Source: Microbacteriaceae bacterium VKM Ac-2854 (GTDB lineage Bacteria > Actinomycetota > Actinomycetes > Actinomycetales > Microbacteriaceae). From it: 64,000 bases of DNA. Location: contig JABMLH010000003.1 of the NCBI GenBank assembly GCA_013205085.1, positions 657,154 to 721,153 of the forward strand. Direction: 5' to 3'. The notes beneath the pieces are model-generated. The model saw only the letters and a program-made list of their open reading frames with translations, was not told the DNA's origin and did not search any database. The translations under genes and the position numbers were made by a program. Position 1 is the first letter of the stretch. The number at the start of each line of letters is the position of its first letter. Below, piece by piece: positions 30,966 to 39,800 of this stretch.

Positions 30966-31535
30966 ATGAGCACCTTCGTGAGCGACGCCGATGAGTGGCG
31001 CGCGGCCCGGGCGGGAGACGGCGAGGCCTTCGCCCGCGTCTTCGACCGGCACCAGTCCCGCGTCTTTCGCCATAGCCTCGCGCTCGTGCCGACGATCGAC
31101 GATGCGCAAGACGTGGTCGGGATCACCTTTCTCGAGTCGTGGCGCAAGCGCGCGAGCGTGCGCTTCGTCGACGGGTCGCTGCTGCCTTGGCTGCTCGTGA
31201 CCGCGACGCACTCCTCGCGTAACGTCTCCCGGTCGGCCCGCCGCTACCGCTCGCTGCTCGAGCGGGTGCCGCGGACCGAATCGCTCGCCGGTCCTGAGGA
31301 ACTACTCGATGAGGGGCCTGCCGTCGCCGCGCTGCGCGAGCTCGCGCCGCACCATCGCGACGTGATCACTCTCTGCGTCATCGAGGGCCTGAGCGAGGCG
31401 GAGGCCGGCGAGGCCCTCGGGGTTCCTGCGGGGACGGTCAAGTCGCGCCTGTATCGCGCGAAGAAGGCCCTCGCCTCCCGCATCCCACCATCCTCCTTCC
31501 CGATCCGCACGACAGAGACGAGCGAGCAACGATGA
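30966..31535 (+). CDS. ECF-family RNA polymerase sigma factor
   Basis: This 189-residue protein has a sigma-70 region 2 (FARVFDRHQSRVFRHSLALV, DDAQDVVGITFLESWRK) and a region 4 helix-turn-helix (HHRDVITLCVIEGLSEAEAGEALGVPAGTVKSRLYRAKKAL). No region 3 is present, as in extracytoplasmic-function sigma factors. Its stop overlaps the next gene by four bases (ATGA), so partner and sigma factor are coupled. No classical zinc-finger anti-sigma gene is adjacent. Confidence 0.93.
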   Translation: MSTFVSDADEWRAARAGDGEAFARVFDRHQSRVFRHSLALVPTIDDAQDVVGITFLESWRKRASVRFVDGSLLPWLLVTATHSSRNVSRSARRYRSLLERVPRTESLAGPEELLDEGPAVAALRELAPHHRDVITLCVIEGLSEAEAGEALGVPAGTVKSRLYRAKKALASRIPPSSFPIRTTETSEQR

Positions 31536-32476
31536 CCTCCTCCCGACACGATCAGACCACCGCGCTGCGCCGCCTCCTCGTCGAGACGGTCGAGCAGAGC
31601 AGCAGGCCGCAGCCGACCCGGCCGCGCGGTGCGCTCCTCACCGGCCTCATCGCCGTCCCGCTCGCGGCCGCCCTCGTCGTCGGCGTCGTCGTCCTCGGCC
31701 CGGGGGCGGGTAGCGCGGAGGCGTCGGAGGCGCTCCGCAACGCGGCCGAGGCGACGATCACCGTCGAGGACCCGGTCGTCGGCCCCGGCCAATACCTCAA
31801 GATCACGACGGAGGCGGCGTACCTCGCCTACGAGGTCGACGCCGACGGCGACTACACCGCCTATCTCTCGCCGAGCATCACCGAGGTCTTCATCCCCGCC
31901 GACGCGGGCGACGACTGGGTGCAGCGGGTGACCGCCGAGCCCGCGACGACCTTTTACGGCAACGCCGCCCGCGCAGCCGCCGAGCGCGACTGGGCCGCTA
32001 CGGAGCAGAGCGGGATCGTGCAGGTCAGCCGAGACCCCGAAGGCGACTTCGTGCACGCAACGGAACTCGGCGGCGAGATCGACGACGAACCGCTCCCGAC
32101 CGACCCCGGGGAGGCGCTGGCCGCGCTGCACCGCCTCCCGTACGGCGACGGGACCGACGCGGGTGCGCTGTCCGGCGCCGCCGAGCTGCTCCGGTCGGGC
32201 ACGCTGACGGCGGCCGAGCGCTCCACGCTCTACCGCGCCCTCGCGATGATCCAAGGGATCCGGATCACGGACGGCAGCGCCGTGCTCGACGGCCGGACCG
32301 GCATCGCCTTCGGCCTCGACGCGGATGTCGCCGTTCCCGAGATCGTCATCGACCCCGCGACCGGACTCTTCATCGGGGAGCGCACCCTCACCTCCGCCGA
32401 TCAGGGCGCGATCCCCGCCGGGACCGAATTGCAGTACACCGCCGTCACGACCACCGTGGTCGACGGCGCACCCTGA
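31532..32476 (+). CDS. Membrane-anchored CU044_5270-like protein, probable sigma-factor partner
   Basis: This 314-residue protein has a short cytoplasmic N terminus (about 34 residues), one helix (GALLTGLIAVPLAAALVVGVVVL) and a large extracytoplasmic domain. Length and topology match actinobacterial CU044_5270-type proteins often encoded behind ECF sigma factors. It could sense an external signal or act as anti-sigma factor, but no anti-sigma motif is visible in the short cytoplasmic part. ATG 31532 overlaps the sigma gene stop. The role is inferred from context. Confidence 0.75.
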   Translation: MTSSRHDQTTALRRLLVETVEQSSRPQPTRPRGALLTGLIAVPLAAALVVGVVVLGPGAGSAEASEALRNAAEATITVEDPVVGPGQYLKITTEAAYLAYEVDADGDYTAYLSPSITEVFIPADAGDDWVQRVTAEPATTFYGNAARAAAERDWAATEQSGIVQVSRDPEGDFVHATELGGEIDDEPLPTDPGEALAALHRLPYGDGTDAGALSGAAELLRSGTLTAAERSTLYRALAMIQGIRITDGSAVLDGRTGIAFGLDADVAVPEIVIDPATGLFIGERTLTSADQGAIPAGTELQYTAVTTTVVDGAP

Positions 32477-32499
32477 CCCGCGATCGCGCTGAACGACCA

Positions 32500-32961
32500 C
32501 TAGTGTCCGCCACGATCGGGTCGGGTGTCGATCAACCCGGCCGCGATCGCGACGACCGCTCCCTCCAGCGAAGCCAACCGCGACTGCGCGCCTCGCTCAT
32601 CAACGCCGACGGCTCCGCCCCTCATCGCGAGCACACACAGCCTTTCGACGAACGCGCGCCGCAACCGCAACACCATCCGCCGACTGAGCGGACCGACGAG
32701 ACCCGAGCCGAAGATGACCTCACCGTAGATCCGGGCCGCCTCGGGGTGCAGACACGCGTAATGACGCGCCGCATCAACGTACTCCTCGACATCGCACGCC
32801 CGGGAGACCTGAGCGCAGAGGAGCCGAGCATGTCCTCCGATCAGGTGCGCGACCAGGGCATCCTTTGTCCGGAAGTGATGAAGCAGCCCGGCCGATCTCA
32901 TTCCGGCGCTCGTCGCGACCGCGTGCAACGAGACATCCGCGATCCCGGTGCGTGCACCTGA
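32500..32961 (-). pseudogene. TetR-family regulator lacking its N terminus
   Basis: The frame contains the second half of a TetR helix-turn-helix (GIADVSLHAVATSAGMRSAGLLHHFRTK) and a helical ligand-binding domain ending at a TAG at 32500. Upstream, the frame is closed by TAA at 32962-32964. The usual first 25-30 residues (helix 1) are therefore missing and no ATG or GTG start is available. A TTG at 32928 would give 142 residues starting inside the DNA-binding domain. This looks like a truncation at the edge of the accessory region. Confidence 0.7.
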
Positions 32962-33048
32962 TTACTTGTGACTGAGTGCCGACCACGCAGCACGCACTCC
33001 GTTGCCCGCGGTCCGCGTGCGAACAGGACGTCGATGTAGCTGGTTACA

Positions 33049-33077
33049 TTGCCCGTCGTCGCGATGTCTCGGATATT
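33049..33077 (+). promoter_or_regulatory. Candidate promoter of the GH43 gene
   Basis: TTGCCC (33049-33054) and GATATT (33072-33077) are separated by 17 bp, a plausible sigma-A-type promoter. It lies 25 bp upstream of the LacI-type operator and about 170 bp before the GH43 start. Confidence 0.45.
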
Positions 33078-33101
33078 CCACCATAATCGTGGACTAGTGT
33101 C

Positions 33102-33115
33102 GGAAAACGCTTGCC
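33102..33115. promoter_or_regulatory. LacI-type operator upstream of GH43
   Basis: GGAAAACGCTTGCC has the central CG and half-sites typical of LacI-family operators. It matches the sites at 40631-40644 and 49407-49420, and lies just downstream of the candidate promoter, consistent with repression. Confidence 0.65.
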
Positions 33116-33250
33116 CGTCGCACGCTGCTGCAGTGCTCACCGCGCCAGCCGGAGTGCGGCGCGTGATGCGCGGCTCGATGCCCGATTTATAAGACCGGGA
33201 GGGTGGCGGCCGGTGATCCCGGATTGGAACCTCATCTAGGAGATGAACGT

Positions 33251-34174
33251 GTGCAACTGAGTGAGATCCGCGTCCGTGACCCCTACATCCTGACCGTGCC
33301 AGAAGAGGGTGCCTACTACCTCTACGGTACGACCGACGTCGACGTCTGGAATCCGCCAGGATCCGGTTTCGACTGTTACCGCAGCACGAACTTGGTCGAC
33401 TGGGATGGGCCCCACTTAGCGTTCGCTCCGCCGCCGTTGTTCTGGGCGGACCGTAACTTCTGGGCGCCCGAAGTGCACCGCTACAACGGTCGGTATTACA
33501 TGTTCGCCTCGTTCTTCGCGCCTGACACGCATCGTGGGACTCAGATCCTCGTGTCGGACGAACCCGGTGGACCGTTCACGGAATGGAGCGATGGCGTGGT
33601 GACGCCGCAGCACTGGGATTCGCTCGACGGTACTCTCTACATCGATGAGGAGAACCAGCCGTGGCTGGTGTTCTGTCACGAGTGGACGCAGATCGTCGAT
33701 GGTCAGATTGTTGCTCAGCGGCTTTCGGCGGACTTGCGCGAGACGCTCGGGGAGGCGACCGTCTTGCTCTCAGCGTCGGAAGCGCCGTGGTCGCAACAGG
33801 CAGAGCATCCGTCGGTACCTCCAGGCGTCTCGGCTTACGTGACGGACGGACCGTTCCTTCATCGGTTGGCTTCCGGCGCGCTGTTGATGCTGTGGTCGAG
33901 CTTCGGCAATTCGGGGTACGCGATGGGGATCGCCCGGTCGGACTCGGGAGCGATCACCGGACCATGGATCCATGATCCCAACCCGCTGTGGGCTCGCGAC
34001 GGAGGTCACGGGATGGTCGGGCGCTCGTTGGACGGCGGCTTGTTCCTTCTCTTCCACCAGCCGAACGAGACACCGCTCGAGCGACCGGTGCTACGTAGCT
34101 TGGTCGAAGAAGGTGACGCGTTGAGCCTCTCCGGGGACTCGACGGAGGGCGTCGCATCGTCCATGCGTCGATGA
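33251..34174 (+). CDS. Glycoside hydrolase family 43 protein
   Basis: This 307-residue protein has the five-bladed propeller features of GH43. An early RDPYIL block carries the presumed base aspartate, WAPEVHRYNGRYYMFASFF follows, then DGTLYIDEENQPWLVF, and TDGPFLHRLASGALLMLWSSF holds the third acidic site. Family members release arabinose, xylose or galactose from plant side chains. No signal peptide is seen, so it acts on imported oligosaccharides. GTG 33251 with AGGAG eight bases upstream is preferred over the frame start at 33203. Which residue is the general acid is uncertain because the usual Glu appears as Asp. Confidence 0.88.
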   Translation: MQLSEIRVRDPYILTVPEEGAYYLYGTTDVDVWNPPGSGFDCYRSTNLVDWDGPHLAFAPPPLFWADRNFWAPEVHRYNGRYYMFASFFAPDTHRGTQILVSDEPGGPFTEWSDGVVTPQHWDSLDGTLYIDEENQPWLVFCHEWTQIVDGQIVAQRLSADLRETLGEATVLLSASEAPWSQQAEHPSVPPGVSAYVTDGPFLHRLASGALLMLWSSFGNSGYAMGIARSDSGAITGPWIHDPNPLWARDGGHGMVGRSLDGGLFLLFHQPNETPLERPVLRSLVEEGDALSLSGDSTEGVASSMRR

Positions 34175-34343
34175 CGCCTGTCGGAGATCGGGCATGGTCG
34201 TGGTTGCGGTCATCGCTGCCTGGGCGCCGACCGAGCGGCCACCGCGACGGTCTACCCGCAGAGCAATGCGGGTGCAAGCGGCATCCGACTCAAGGCAGTC
34301 GATGAAGAAAGGCGTTCCCGAACGTCGCGGCGCCGAAGGTCGC

Positions 34344-35450
34344 CTACCCGGTCGTGCCGTGTTCAGGAGCATCCGAGGATCGGGTCACTTCGCGGACGTG
34401 CGCGACGAGCGTGAACGCGACGACGACACTCACGCCGATCACCGTTTCCAGAACCCGGTAGAGCAGCAGTTCGGCCGTATCGAGCGGATGAGAGAGTGCG
34501 ATCATCACTAATGCGAGTGGGGTCACGAAAACGAGGGCCAGGCCGTAGTTACGTACGACGAAGAGTTCCGCACAGACCTGCAGGACGCACACGATCGCGA
34601 TCGTCACCAGTGCCGGCGGGGCGAGCCAGAAGATCACCGCCGCCACGCCGACGCCCGCGAGGGTGCCCACGAGCCGGTGGCCGGCACGGATGAAGCGACG
34701 GGCAGTATCCAGCCCGCTGATAGACGCTGCCGCCGCGACCATCGACCAGTACGGATAATCCAAGGCGAGCGCAGTCGGTATCGCCCCGGCGACCAGGACC
34801 ACAAGGCCGGTCCGGGCAACGTCCTCCCACGTGCCGCGTCGGCGTGAGGATCTAATCACGTCGATACCCCAGGTAGTCGCCGGCGCCTCTCGCGATCCAC
34901 GCCGCAGCAACCCGGCGATACCGATGAGCAGCGCCAGGCCGGCCGATCCTGCTGCGAGGGCCGAAGCTACGGCCGCATCCGCGAGTGTTCCTGGAATCGA
35001 TGCGCAGGCTGAGATCGCGAAGACCGGGAAGAGCGAGCCGGCTGGCCGCCACCCGAACGCATTCGATAGCAGCGTGACCGCTGCGGCGTAGATGGCGGTG
35101 ATCGGTATCGCGAGCCAGGTTCGATCGGCTGAGATCGCGAGTGCCGAGCCGATCGCGACGGCCAGCACAAGAGCGAGGGCGACGGTGAGTTGTATCTTGC
35201 CTCGCGTGACGTGCGAATGGTCGCGGCCGTAAAGGGACGTGAACGCGCCGAACGTCGTGTACAGCGAGAGATCGGACCGATCGAATAGCCACAGGACGAC
35301 GAGAGGGATTCCCACAGCGAGCCCGGCCCGCAGAGCAACGCGGTGGGCGCCGTCGTGGGGGCCGAGGTCCCACATCCGGCTGGGAGGCGGCAGCCGTCGG
35401 ACGACTCGCCGCACCGGTTCGGGCAGTGGAACCTTTGATCGCCCGCTCAA
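34344..35450 (-). CDS. FUSC-family membrane protein (aromatic acid exporter-like)
   Basis: This 368-residue protein has two blocks of three to four hydrophobic helices around a cytoplasmic linker. SLYTTFGAFTSLYGRD and ALDYPYWSMVAAAASISGLD segments are typical of FUSC/YccS-type proteins. It may export small organic acids. The start is an unusual TTG at 35450 that overlaps the oxidoreductase stop by four bases, so it probably depends on translational coupling. It ends convergent with GH43, with 169 bp of non-coding DNA between. Confidence 0.82.
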   Translation of the reverse strand: MSGRSKVPLPEPVRRVVRRLPPPSRMWDLGPHDGAHRVALRAGLAVGIPLVVLWLFDRSDLSLYTTFGAFTSLYGRDHSHVTRGKIQLTVALALVLAVAIGSALAISADRTWLAIPITAIYAAAVTLLSNAFGWRPAGSLFPVFAISACASIPGTLADAAVASALAAGSAGLALLIGIAGLLRRGSREAPATTWGIDVIRSSRRRGTWEDVARTGLVVLVAGAIPTALALDYPYWSMVAAAASISGLDTARRFIRAGHRLVGTLAGVGVAAVIFWLAPPALVTIAIVCVLQVCAELFVVRNYGLALVFVTPLALVMIALSHPLDTAELLLYRVLETVIGVSVVVAFTLVAHVREVTRSSDAPEHGTTG

Positions 35451-36748
35451 GCGCGGTCGACCGGAATCGAGATGGGGACGCCCATGTCGAGCGACTGGTT
35501 GCCGGCGATGCCGACGGAGATCGCCCTCACGCCGTCGGTGTAGCCGGCCGGGCGGCCCAGCGGATCCTCGGTGATGTGGCCGAAGAGGTGCTGCAGCAGG
35601 TAGGTGTCGCCGCCGCCGTGGCCGCCGATGCCGTCCGGGATCGGCACCAGCTCGGGCGCCTGCCAGTGCTTCTGCAGCACGAGCCGCTCCCCCGCCGGGC
35701 GCACCTCCGTGCCGAAGTCCGCATCCGGCGTCGCGCTCGGGTCCAGCGCGACCGTGCCGTCGGCGGCGGCGATCACGGCGCCGCGCTCGACGACCTCGAG
35801 TTCAGCGCGGCCGAGGGTGCCGTTGATCGACACCCGGTAGCCCTCCCACGGGCTGTGCGCGTTCAGGCTGTAGCTCAGGGTCGCGCCGGAGTCGTAGTCG
35901 ACCACGAGCGCGAGGTTGTCCTCAATGGTGATGCCGTCCTGGAACACGTCCCGGTCGCGGATGTAGCCGTCGAACCGTTCCGGCTCCCTGTACAGGGCGG
36001 CCATCTTCGGATCCGCGGCGAGGTCGAGCGCGAACGCATCCGTGCCGCCGCGCTCCGGCCGCGGCGCGAGTCCGCGCGCCCGCGCGTTCTCGGCGCCGTA
36101 GAACCGCAGCCCGCCGCTGGCGTAGACCCGCCGGGGCGCGGCGTCGATCCACCAGTTCACCAGATCGAAGTGGTGCGACGCCTTGTGGATCAGCAGGCCG
36201 CCGGAGTTGACCTTATCGCGGTGCCAGCGGCGGAAGTAGTCGGCGCCGTGCACGGTGTCGAGGACCCACTCGAACGTGACGCTGGTGACCGCGCCGATCG
36301 CGCCGGACTGCACCAGCTGCTTCAGCGCACTGTTGCGCGGCGAATAGCGGTAGTTGAACGTGGTCACCACGCCGCGCCCGCTGGCCGCGATCGCATCCGC
36401 GATCCGCCGCAGCCCCGCCTCGTCGATCGTGATCGGCTTCTCCACGATCACGTCGGCACCCGCGAGCAGCGCCCGCGACACGAACTCGGCGTGCGTGAAA
36501 TCGGGGGTGGTCACGATGACGCGATCGATCCGCCGCTCGCGCACGATCGCCTCCAGTCGCGCCGGCTCGAACCGCAGCGGAACCGTGATATCACTCGGCA
36601 AGCTTCGCTCGTAGTAGTCGAGCCGGCCCGGATTCACATCGCCCCATGCCACCAACTCCGCGACGTCGGCGTGCGGGCCGAGGATCGCGTCGATGTACGA
36701 CTCCGCCCGCGATCCGGTGCCAATCAGGGCGTAGCGTTCTCGGGTCAT
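35447..36748 (-). CDS. Gfo/Idh/MocA family oxidoreductase
   Basis: This 433-residue protein has an N-terminal Rossmann fold (YALIGTGSRAESYIDAIL) and the family lysine motif ADVIVEKPITIDEAG. A C-terminal beta-sheet domain follows. These enzymes oxidise or reduce sugars and sugar acids using NAD(P). ATG 36748 has a strong GAGGAGGA ribosome binding site. A perfect 19-bp terminator hairpin lies just upstream, between this gene and PL11, so expression from the PL11 promoter would need read-through. The natural substrate in pectin breakdown is unknown. Confidence 0.9.
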   Translation of the reverse strand: MTRERYALIGTGSRAESYIDAILGPHADVAELVAWGDVNPGRLDYYERSLPSDITVPLRFEPARLEAIVRERRIDRVIVTTPDFTHAEFVSRALLAGADVIVEKPITIDEAGLRRIADAIAASGRGVVTTFNYRYSPRNSALKQLVQSGAIGAVTSVTFEWVLDTVHGADYFRRWHRDKVNSGGLLIHKASHHFDLVNWWIDAAPRRVYASGGLRFYGAENARARGLAPRPERGGTDAFALDLAADPKMAALYREPERFDGYIRDRDVFQDGITIEDNLALVVDYDSGATLSYSLNAHSPWEGYRVSINGTLGRAELEVVERGAVIAAADGTVALDPSATPDADFGTEVRPAGERLVLQKHWQAPELVPIPDGIGGHGGGDTYLLQHLFGHITEDPLGRPAGYTDGVRAISVGIAGNQSLDMGVPISIPVDRA

Positions 36749-36765
36749 GCTTCCTCCTCGGAAAA

Positions 36766-36815
36766 GGGGCTGTCGCTCCGTCCCGCTCTCGCGCGTGGGA
36801 CGGAGCGACAGCCCC
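36766..36815 (-). terminator. Rho-independent terminator downstream of PL11
   Basis: A perfect 19-bp inverted repeat (36766-36784 with 36797-36815) has a 12-base loop. On the reverse strand it is followed by TTTT. It lies 15 bp after the PL11 stop and 18 bp before the oxidoreductase start. Confidence 0.88.
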
Positions 36816-36830
36816 CCCCTTCTTCTTGTG

Positions 36831-39800
36831 CTACTTGGTGACGGGAATGGTGATCGGGTCGCTGGCCGTCTCGCCGGCGGCGTTGGTGAAGACGACGCGC
36901 GCGGTGTGCGTCCCCTTCGCGATGCCGGTCAGCGCGACCGTGGCCGTTTGCGCGTTGGGAGTCGCCGGGGTGAGCGCTCCCGTGCCGACGACCTGGCCGT
37001 CCAGCTCGAACCGGTAGCCGGTGGCGTTCGTGCCCCACCACAGGTTCGCGGTAAGGGTGAACGCGCCGTCGCCGTCCCAGTTGTTGTGGCTGAGAACGGG
37101 CTTGGCGGGATTTGCGGCGGTGACCGTGACCGTGGTGGAACTGGTCGCGGTGCTGCCCTTGAGGTTGATCAGCTCCCCGGTGTACACGTAGGTGCCGTTC
37201 GCCTTGCCGGCGATCGACAGGGTCGACGTCTGCGAGGTGCCGCCGGTAGCGGGCAGCGCCTTCGTGGAGATTAGCGTGCCGTTCTCGTAGATCTTCAACA
37301 CACTGCCGGGGGTGCCGTACCAGAGGTTCATCACCACGTCGAAGTTGCCGTCATGGAGCCCGTTCTTCCAGCCACTCGTGTTGGAGAGCGTGCCCGTCCC
37401 TGGCGCCTTCGTGGCTCCGTCATCGCGCAGCACGAGGAACTCGCTCTGCGCCGTGGTGGTGAGACCGACGTGGTTCGTCGCCGTCACCGCGACCGTGTGG
37501 CTGCCGATCTTCCCGCTGAGGTCGATGGTCGAACCCGCCGCGACGGCCTCGCCGTCGAGCGTTATCGTCTTGCTCCGGATACCGGATTCGGCGTCGCTCA
37601 CCTCGGGGTCGATCACGAGATCCGCCGAGTCGGCGTAGCTGCCGGAGGGCAGACCCGTGATCACCGGTGCGGTGCCGTCCTGCTCCGGCGCGTTGACGTA
37701 GCTGATGCTCGCCAGCGGCGGCTCGGCCATGTCGGCGCCGAGGAAATAGCTCGGCCACGGCGGCTGGTTGTACGCCGTGTTCTGCCACGCGACACCCGTG
37801 CGGTACTGCGAGTCGTGCATCAGCGTCGGCAGCCGCGTCTCGGTCACGTCGACCGTCGTGTACAACCGCATCGCGCTGTAGTCCTTATTCGGCCACACGA
37901 GTTCTTCGCGCCAGTCGCCGAGGATGTCGGCCTGGATCATCGGGGCCGCCTTAGTGCCGTCGACCGACCACAGCTCGTCGTCGCGAAGGATGATGTCCGT
38001 GGTTTTCGTCTCCGGGTTCCACTTCTTCACCACGGGGATACCGCGCTGGGAGGTGCTGCTGAACTCGGTAACGTCCGGGATCTCGCGGAGGAGGTCGCCA
38101 TCCCACCAGGCGGTGAACAGCGCCGGTGGAATCGACGTGGAGACCAGTTCGCCGGTCGCCGATTTCATCGTGCCTGTCGGCGAGTTATACACGTCCCCGT
38201 CGATCGCCCACGTCTCGTTGCCTGGATAGTTCGGATCGATGTCGCCGGCGGCTGCGCGACCGGTGTCCTCCGTCGCCGGAGTCGAGTAGATCACCTCGCC
38301 CGTTTCGGCGTCGCGGAGGGCGGAGCCGATGCCACCGTTCTTCGGGATCTCCTCGAAGGCGCTGAAGATCTCGAGCCCCGGCCGCGACGGATCGTGGTCG
38401 GCCACGTGCAGCGAATCGCCGTGGTGCAGGTTCGAGTTGTAGAGCGGGGCGCCGTTGTCGTCGATGGTCATCGAGCCGAACACGATCTCGTCCTGGCCGT
38501 CGCAGTCGACGTCGGCGGGCGCCAGGTTGTGGTTGCCCTGGCCCTCGTACTGCTCGCCCCAGACGTCGCTATCGAAGACCCAGCGCGACACGAGTTCGCC
38601 GTCGACGAGGTCCCACGCGCCGATCACGGTGCGGGTGTAGTAGCCGCGGCTCATGATCAGGCTCGGGTGCACGCCATCCAGATAGGCCGTGGCACCGAGG
38701 AAGCGGTCGACCCGGTTGCCGTACTCGTCGCCCCAGTCCGCGACGTTGCCGCGCTGCGGGATGAAGTCGACGGTGTCGATCTCCGCGCCGGTCAGGCCGT
38801 CGAAGATCGAGAGCCACTCCGGACCGGTGAGGATGCGGCCGAGGGAGTTGCGGTGATCCGCGTTCGGGTCGCCGAGCACGTGGCCGGTGCCGTCGACGAC
38901 GCCGTCGCTGGTCTTGAACGCGATCTCCGCGCGGCCGTCGCTGTCGTAATCGAACACCTGGAACTGCGTGTAGTGCGCCCCGGCCCGGATGTTGCGGCCG
39001 AGATCGATGCGCCAGAGCCGGGTACCGTCGAGCTTGTAGGCGTCGAGGTATTGGCTCTGCGTGAATCCGGCGATCGAGTTGTCCGGAAAGTCGGCCGGGT
39101 TCCAGGAGAAGACGATCTCGTAGCTGCCATCACCGTCGAGGTCGCCGACGCTCGCGTCGGCGGCGCGATAGCCCGCGCCCGGGCTCTGGATCGGGATGTC
39201 GAGGTACTGCTCGTCGCGGGGCTGGAACTCATCCGTGACCGAGATCTCCTGCTCGCCCTCGATCGCGGTGATCAGGTAGCGCGCGTCGATCGTGCCCTCG
39301 GGGTCGACGAAGTTCGTCGCTCCCGTGAGCGGGGCCGGGGTGATCAGCTCGCCGTCGCGGTAGACGTTGAAGCCCAGCTGACGATCGTCGAGACCGAGCA
39401 GGCGCCAACCGAGGTAGACGCCGCCGTCGACGACGACGCCCACCGGGGCGCGGTCGAGGTACTCGAGTTTGCGTACGAGGGTGGTGGTCACCTCAGTGGT
39501 GACGCTCTCGGACGGGGCGGAGACGCCGCCCGGGTTTACCGCCACGACCTGGTAGAAGAACGGCCGCGTGGTCAGCACGGTGCTATCGGTCCAGGTGGAG
39601 TCGGTGGTCGACCCGATCAGCGTGAACGGGATGTCGGCGCGGGTCGTGCGGTACACCTTCCAGCGCAGCGCATCCGAGTCGTCCCAGTCGAGGGTGAGTT
39701 CCCGCTCCGCGATCGCGGAGACGGCCAGCCCCGTGGGAGCCGCGGGGACGGGGACGTCCGCATCCACAACGTTCACGGCCAGGGTCGCGCTCAATTCGGA

